Assembly: GCA_022736535.1 (NCBI GenBank)
Contig: DZCT01000046.1
Location: 1 to 17,584 of the forward strand
Origin: Desulfatirhabdium butyrativorans
GTDB lineage: Bacteria; Desulfobacterota; Desulfobacteria; Desulfobacterales; JAIFKL01
Length of the DNA: 17,584 bases
Direction: 5' to 3'
Position 1 is the stretch's first letter; every line of letters starts with the position of its first letter. A program made the translations under genes and the position numbers. Below the pieces are notes generated by a model. The model made no database searches and was not told the DNA's origin. It saw nothing but the letters and a program-made list of their open reading frames with translations. Below are positions 14,120 to 17,584 of this stretch, one piece after another.

Positions 14120-14689
14120 ATGCTGAAAACAGACAAAAAAATCTGTACGCCTGAGGAATATTTTGCATTAGAAGAATACGCTGACTGCAAAAGCGAATAC
14201 TTTCACGGCGAAATATTTGCCATGGCAGGCGGAACAGCGAATCACAACCGCATCACGCTGAATTTTGCGAATCTGCTGAATACTGCGTTTAAAGGCAAGT
14301 CTTGTGAGGCATTTGCAATTGATGTGAGGATTCAGATAGATAAAGAAAAACATTATACTTATCCTGACGTAGTTGCGGTTTGCGGGCAAATCGAATTTGC
14401 CGAAATGCGTAAGGATACGATTGTCAATCCGATTCTCATTGCAGAAGTCTTGTCGGATGCCACAAAAGACTATGACAGAGGCTCGAAATTTACAGCTTAT
14501 CGGAACATAAAGACCTTGCGGGATTATGTGCTGATCGCCCAGGAAACCGTGCATATTGAGTATTTTTCCAAAGAAAATGACGGCACATGGCGCCTCCGGG
14601 AATATTTTGATCCTCAAGGAATATTGAGCGTGGCTTCGCTTGAACTTAGTATTCCTATTCGGGAAATTTATGACCGGGTTGTGTTTTGA
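14120..14689 (+). CDS. Uma2 family (DUF820) PD-(D/E)XK-type nuclease-like protein
   Basis: 189 residues, typical Uma2 length. The N-terminal TPEEYFALEEYADCKSEYFHGEIFAMAGGTANHNRI (10-45) and the core YPDVVAVC (81-88, Asp83), IAEVLSDATKDYDRGSKFTAYRN (107-129, Glu109, Lys123) are diagnostic of the family, which has a restriction-endonuclease-like fold and is abundant in multiple copies in cyanobacteria and some Desulfobacterota. Biological role is unknown. The ATG at 14120 follows GAGAGAGAGAAATCAA, the tail of a repeat. It separates moxR from the DUF58 gene, which are normally adjacent, and is flanked by repeats on both sides, so it looks like an intruder carried in with repeats. All catalytic-type residues are present, so it may be active. 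Confidence 0.9.
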   Translation: MLKTDKKICTPEEYFALEEYADCKSEYFHGEIFAMAGGTANHNRITLNFANLLNTAFKGKSCEAFAIDVRIQIDKEKHYTYPDVVAVCGQIEFAEMRKDTIVNPILIAEVLSDATKDYDRGSKFTAYRNIKTLRDYVLIAQETVHIEYFSKENDGTWRLREYFDPQGILSVASLELSIPIREIYDRVVF

Positions 14690-14711
14690 TTCTAATTCAG
14701 GAGTTATCTAA

Positions 14712-14730
14712 AGCGGGTTAAAAACCCGCT
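14712..14730 (+). repeat. Triloop hairpin repeat, stem AGCGGGTT/AACCCGCT
   Basis: 8-bp perfect stem, 3-nt loop (AAA), followed by CTAC. Same geometry and tail as the hairpin at 15964-15982, with a different stem. Lies between the Uma2 and DUF58 genes, 22 bp after the Uma2 stop; no T-run, so not a typical terminator. Confidence 0.75.
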
Positions 14731-14758
14731 CTACTTTGAAAGGTATGGCATATAAAAA

Positions 14759-15637
14759 ATGCTTTCACCTGAAATCATAAAAAAAATAAAGAAGATACAC
14801 ATCAAAACCGGCAGGATTGTGAATACCATGATGGCCGGTCAGTACAAATCCGTGTTTCGCGGGACGGGTATCGAGTTCGAGGAAGTGCGGGAATATTCCC
14901 CCGGCGATGATGTCAAAAGCATTGACTGGAAGGTGTCGGCGCGTCTCGGCAGACCTTTTGTCAAGCTTTACCGGGAAGAGCGGGAACTCATTGTCATGCT
15001 GGTCGTTGACATGAGCGCATCCGGGGCTTTCGGGACTACCGAAAACCTGAAAAATGAAACCGCCGCGGAAATCGCCTCGATTCTGGCATTCAACGCTATC
15101 AGAAATAACGATAAAGTCGGCGCAATTCTGTTTACGGATAAGGTAGAGAAATACATTCCGCCGAAAAAAGGCTCTGCCCATGTCTGGCGGGTCATAAAGG
15201 AAATGTTTGATTTTAAACCGGAAAACAAAGGCACGGATATTCAGAAGGCTGTTTCTTATCTCGGCAGAGTCTGCCGGAAACGCACCGCTTCATTTCTGAT
15301 TTCCGATTTCTTATCCGAGGGCTATCTGCGCCAGCTCAAAACTGTTTCCAGAAAACATGAACTCATCGGCGTGCTGCTCTCAGACCCCGGAGAATTTTCA
15401 TTGCCTGACGCCGGCATTTTACTCGCGGAAGATTTGGAAACCGGCGAGCAGTTTTATTTGGACGCATCAGATGAAAACACCCGGCGCAGGTTTGAAGAAC
15501 AGAAAAAGCTTGAGTACAAACAGGCGGTTGAATCTATCAAGTCAGCAGATATGGACTGCATCGAAGTCAACACCGCCGGCTCTGTGGCAGATGCGCTGAC
15601 CAAATATTTCCGTTACCGAGTCAAAAGGAAGCGATAA
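14759..15637 (+). CDS. DUF58 domain protein (VWA-like fold), MoxR partner
   Basis: 292 residues. The DUF58 signature GTGIEFEEVREYSPGDDVKSIDWKVSARLGRPFVKLYREERE (36-76) is followed by a VWA-like domain starting LIVMLVVDMSASG (77-89) with Asp84, Ser86 and Ser88 in a DxSxS arrangement. DUF58 proteins are almost always encoded next to MoxR ATPases and are thought to be their clients or adaptors at the membrane. No signal peptide or membrane helix is seen. No good Shine-Dalgarno precedes the ATG (AAAGG is about 15 bases upstream). The stop overlaps the next start by one base (TAATG), indicating translational coupling. Confidence 0.92.
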   Translation: MLSPEIIKKIKKIHIKTGRIVNTMMAGQYKSVFRGTGIEFEEVREYSPGDDVKSIDWKVSARLGRPFVKLYREERELIVMLVVDMSASGAFGTTENLKNETAAEIASILAFNAIRNNDKVGAILFTDKVEKYIPPKKGSAHVWRVIKEMFDFKPENKGTDIQKAVSYLGRVCRKRTASFLISDFLSEGYLRQLKTVSRKHELIGVLLSDPGEFSLPDAGILLAEDLETGEQFYLDASDENTRRRFEEQKKLEYKQAVESIKSADMDCIEVNTAGSVADALTKYFRYRVKRKR

Positions 15638-16332
15638 TGTATCGGAAAATTTCAGTATTTTTATTGATGGCACTGATGCTTTTTTCAATATCTCATAAGA
15701 GCGGGAATCTTGTATTTGCCCAGCAGCAGAGTGCTGTTGTCTCACCGCCGGAAAATACAGACAAACAGGAAAAAACAGATGTTCAGCAGCCTGCGCCCGG
15801 AGAAGCGGAACAAGCGGTTCGGATGAGCGATATTCACGACCTCAAACCGCCGGAAGAAGCCGGATTTGACCCGACTGTTCTTTACTATGCGCTGGCGGCA
15901 TTGCCGGTTTTGCTGATACTGACGGCTTTATTCCTCTATCTGAAAAAACGCATGAAAAAGAAAAACGATTTACAAAATCGTTCTACGCTGCCGCCGGATG
16001 AACTGGCGTTTCACTTATTAGACGAATTGCTCGACGTGGAGCGTATTGACGGAAAGGTGTTTTACTTTCAGCTGTCTGCCATCCTGCGGGGCTATATTCA
16101 GGGAAGATACGGCATCAACGCTCCGGAAATGACGACTGAGGAATTGCTTCCCGCAATAGACAGATCAGATATTCCGAAAGAATTGCAGAAAAATGTCAGA
16201 GAACTGCTTCATTCAAGCGATCCGGTTAAATTTGCCGGAAAGCCTGCGGTTCAGAGCAAAATGCACAATGATCTGATGTTGGTGAGAAATTTTGTAAAAC
16301 AGACAAAAGCGGAAGAGATAACTAAGGCTTAG
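15637..16332 (+). CDS. DUF4381-like single-pass membrane protein of the bat operon
   Basis: 231 residues. An N-terminal signal sequence (1-29, ending VFAQQ), a Pro/Gln/Glu-rich periplasmic stretch with VRMSDIHDLKPP (61-72), one membrane helix (81-102), a basic KKRMKKK stop-transfer segment, and a cytoplasmic helical domain (about 118-230: LPPDELAFHLLDELL, YFQLSAILRGYIQGRYGINAPEMTTEELL). This is the pattern of DUF4381-type proteins found between DUF58 and VWA genes. It may tether the MoxR/DUF58/BatA complex, which is inference from context. AAAGGAAG precedes the start, inside the DUF58 gene. A hairpin repeat (15964-15982) lies in the coding sequence just after the basic segment and contributes residues NDLQNRST. 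Confidence 0.8.
   Translation: MYRKISVFLLMALMLFSISHKSGNLVFAQQQSAVVSPPENTDKQEKTDVQQPAPGEAEQAVRMSDIHDLKPPEEAGFDPTVLYYALAALPVLLILTALFLYLKKRMKKKNDLQNRSTLPPDELAFHLLDELLDVERIDGKVFYFQLSAILRGYIQGRYGINAPEMTTEELLPAIDRSDIPKELQKNVRELLHSSDPVKFAGKPAVQSKMHNDLMLVRNFVKQTKAEEITKA
15964..15982 (+). repeat. Triloop hairpin repeat inside a CDS, stem AACGATTT/AAATCGTT
   Basis: 8-bp perfect stem, 3-nt loop (ACA), then CTAC, the same layout as 14712-14730 and close to the complement of 17472-17494. It is read in frame as part of the juxtamembrane linker. Confidence 0.75.
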
Positions 16333-16339
16333 TACAAAT

Positions 16340-16370
16340 TCTCGTTCTCACGCTCCGCGTGGGAACGAGA
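16340..16370. repeat. Intact copy of the CACGC-TCC-GCGTG palindrome
   Basis: 31 bp: stem TCTCGTTCTCACGC against GCGTGGGAACGAGA with a TCC triloop, one non-Watson-Crick position. It differs at one base from the palindrome rebuilt by excising miniature element copy 1, so it serves as an 'empty site' reference. Confidence 0.9.
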
Positions 16371-16402
16371 TCAAAAAATTCGTGTGTTCTTCTTCATGAA
16401 AA

Positions 16403-16422
16403 AATTTGTGTCCATTCGTGGC
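16403..16422 (+). repeat. Copy of the AATTTGTGTCCATTCGTGGC repeat
   Basis: Identical over 20 bases to 9512-9531. It lies upstream of batA and creates a spurious in-frame extension with an ATG at 16396. Confidence 0.85.
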
Positions 16423-16452
16423 AAAAAAATCACACACTTCATTAGAAAAACT

Positions 16453-17451
16453 ATGTTCAGATTTGCTTCACCTTACGCATTTTTACTATTTGCGGCGATT
16501 CCGGCTGCAATGATTTTCCGGCGTCGCAGCCAGACGCATCCGGCAATGCCGGTCCCCAGCCTGAAACGGGTGCAGAAAATACAGCCATCGCCTTTTTTAC
16601 TCATTCACAGGGCAGTGCCGCTGCTCAAATATGCGGCATTATGTCTCATGATTGTCGCTATGGCTCGCCCCCAGTTCGGCACGCAGAAAATGAATGTACT
16701 CACCGAAGGCGTCAATATCATCCTTGCGGTTGACCTTTCCGGAAGCATGGAAGCCCTTGATTTCAAACGATCCGGAAAAATTGTGAACCGTTTGGAAGCA
16801 GTCAAAGGCGTAGTGCATGACTTTATCGCCAAGCGGAACGGCGACAGAATCGGCATGGTGGTTTTCGGCACAAACGCCTACACACAGTTGCCGCTGACGC
16901 GGGATTACAACAGCATTGCTTCTATTCTTGAACGCCTGCAAATCGGCGCGGCAGGAAAGGAGACCGCCATCGGAGACGCCATCGGCATATCGCTCAAACG
17001 CATAGAAGACATTGAGAGCAAATCCAACATCATCATTCTTCTCACGGACGGACAGAGCAATGCCGGCGAGTTATCTCCGAAAGCCGCAACAGAAATCGCT
17101 GTGCAGAAAAAAGTGAAAATTTACACTGTTGGCGTCGGGACGCGGGGCAAAGCGCCCTTTCCCGTCAATGACCCCATTTTCGGGCAGAGATATGTTTACC
17201 AACAAGTTGATATAGATGAGGACGCGCTCAAAGAGATTGCCGACAAGACCGGCGGGCTGTATTTCCGGGCAGAAAACACAGAGGGGCTGCAAAAAATTTA
17301 TGATACAATTGACAAGTTGGAGAAAACAGAAGTCAAAGTGAAAATCTTCGCCGAATACAATGAGTTTTATGAGTATTTTCTTATAGCGGCTTTTGTGATA
17401 TTGTGTTTCTGGATCATTCTTTCCAATACAAGATTTTTGAGAGTGCCGTAA
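16453..17451 (+). CDS. batA: VWA domain membrane protein BatA-like
   Basis: 332 residues in the classic BatA/BatB layout: N-terminal hydrophobic segments (about 4-22 and 54-71), a VWA domain (about 86-290) and a C-terminal helix (about 308-324). The metal-ion-dependent adhesion site is complete: DLSGS (Asp94, Ser96, Ser98), Thr171 and Asp199 in LLTDGQ. It sits in the membrane with the VWA domain exposed, and works with MoxR and DUF58 proteins encoded upstream; in other bacteria bat genes are linked to stress tolerance and envelope integrity. The start at 16453 (MFRFASPY) matches the family's usual N-terminus; an in-frame ATG at 16396 would add residues translated from a repeat. No good Shine-Dalgarno is present for either. 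A batB-like gene is expected just beyond the window, which I cannot see. Confidence 0.9.
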   Translation: MFRFASPYAFLLFAAIPAAMIFRRRSQTHPAMPVPSLKRVQKIQPSPFLLIHRAVPLLKYAALCLMIVAMARPQFGTQKMNVLTEGVNIILAVDLSGSMEALDFKRSGKIVNRLEAVKGVVHDFIAKRNGDRIGMVVFGTNAYTQLPLTRDYNSIASILERLQIGAAGKETAIGDAIGISLKRIEDIESKSNIIILLTDGQSNAGELSPKAATEIAVQKKVKIYTVGVGTRGKAPFPVNDPIFGQRYVYQQVDIDEDALKEIADKTGGLYFRAENTEGLQKIYDTIDKLEKTEVKVKIFAEYNEFYEYFLIAAFVILCFWIILSNTRFLRVP

Positions 17452-17471
17452 AAAGTAGTGTAAGTATCGGT

Positions 17472-17494
17472 AAAACGACTTTGTAAGTCGTTTT
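17472..17494. repeat. Triloop hairpin repeat, stem AAAACGACTT/AAGTCGTTTT
   Basis: 10-bp perfect stem with loop TGT, 20 bp after batA. Its complement closely matches the hairpin at 15964-15982, with a paired C-to-T/G-to-A change in the stem. It is followed by TTTTCTG but not by a proper T-run; a transcription-terminating role is possible. Confidence 0.7.
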
Positions 17495-17548
17495 CTGTCT
17501 GAAACGATTTAAAGGTAGTGGTGTAGAATAGGTGATGAACTATGTCCC

Positions 17549-17577
17549 TGTCATTCTGAGCGCAGCGAAGAATCTCT
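17549..17577 (-). repeat. REP-like repeat copy at right window edge
   Basis: TGTCATTCTGAGCGCAGCGA followed by AGAATCTC; the reverse complement matches the 12717-12745 copy (AGATTCTTCGC, then GCTCAGAATGACA) with about two differences. The two copies bracket the moxR-batA region in opposite orientation. Confidence 0.8.
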
Positions 17578-17584
17578 TATTATA

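Overview
The window looks like chromosomal DNA from a Desulfobacterota-type (former Deltaproteobacteria) anaerobe, most likely Desulfobacterales. That assignment is inferred from the gene families and from the very high load of short palindromic and heptanucleotide repeats. No rRNA, tRNA or taxonomic marker gene is present, so it is tentative. The DNA has moderate GC, eleven complete or near-complete protein genes plus one partial gene, and almost every intergenic gap is filled with repeats.

Layout. (1) 1-847, minus: N-terminal 282 residues of a YedE-type selenium/sulfur transporter, cut by the window edge. (2) 1049-3637, minus: a cytoplasmic exo-rhamnogalacturonan-lyase-like (PcRGLX/YetA) protein interrupted in frame by a heptamer array. 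(3) 3737-3935: a miniature element inserted exactly at the centre of an older palindrome. (4) 4028-8575, plus: membrane quality-control cluster of long NfeD protease, short NfeD and flotillin-like FloA, then, after a second copy of the same miniature element, an unrecognised internally duplicated double zinc-ribbon protein. (5) 8579-12121, minus: an unknown domain fused to an NTF2-like domain, then (in transcription order from the right) an RNase II/R-family exoribonuclease followed by a hotdog thioesterase. (6) 12834-17451, plus: a moxR/bat-type operon (MoxR ATPase, DUF58, DUF4381-like membrane protein, VWA BatA) with a Uma2-family nuclease and its surrounding repeats lodged between moxR and the DUF58 gene.

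Functionally, NfeD-NfeD-FloA is a known partnership for membrane microdomains and membrane-protein turnover. MoxR-DUF58-VWA is a known chaperone-like/metal-ion-dependent assembly module in the cell envelope. Both are ordinary in themselves.

The most unusual content is the repeat biology. Two miniature elements share an 18-bp terminal repeat, CAATGGCATT(A/C)AGTTAAG. Each is inserted near the dyad centre of an unrelated palindrome and each carries a different palindrome inside, giving three nested layers. Excising the first element with one 11-bp direct repeat restores a perfect palindrome that exists nearly intact 12.5 kb away. Heptanucleotide arrays (consensus ATTGAGA, CTCACCC or CGAACCT) occur in gaps and also inside or at the ends of coding sequences. 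A small triloop-hairpin repeat family with co-varying stems has one copy inside a CDS.
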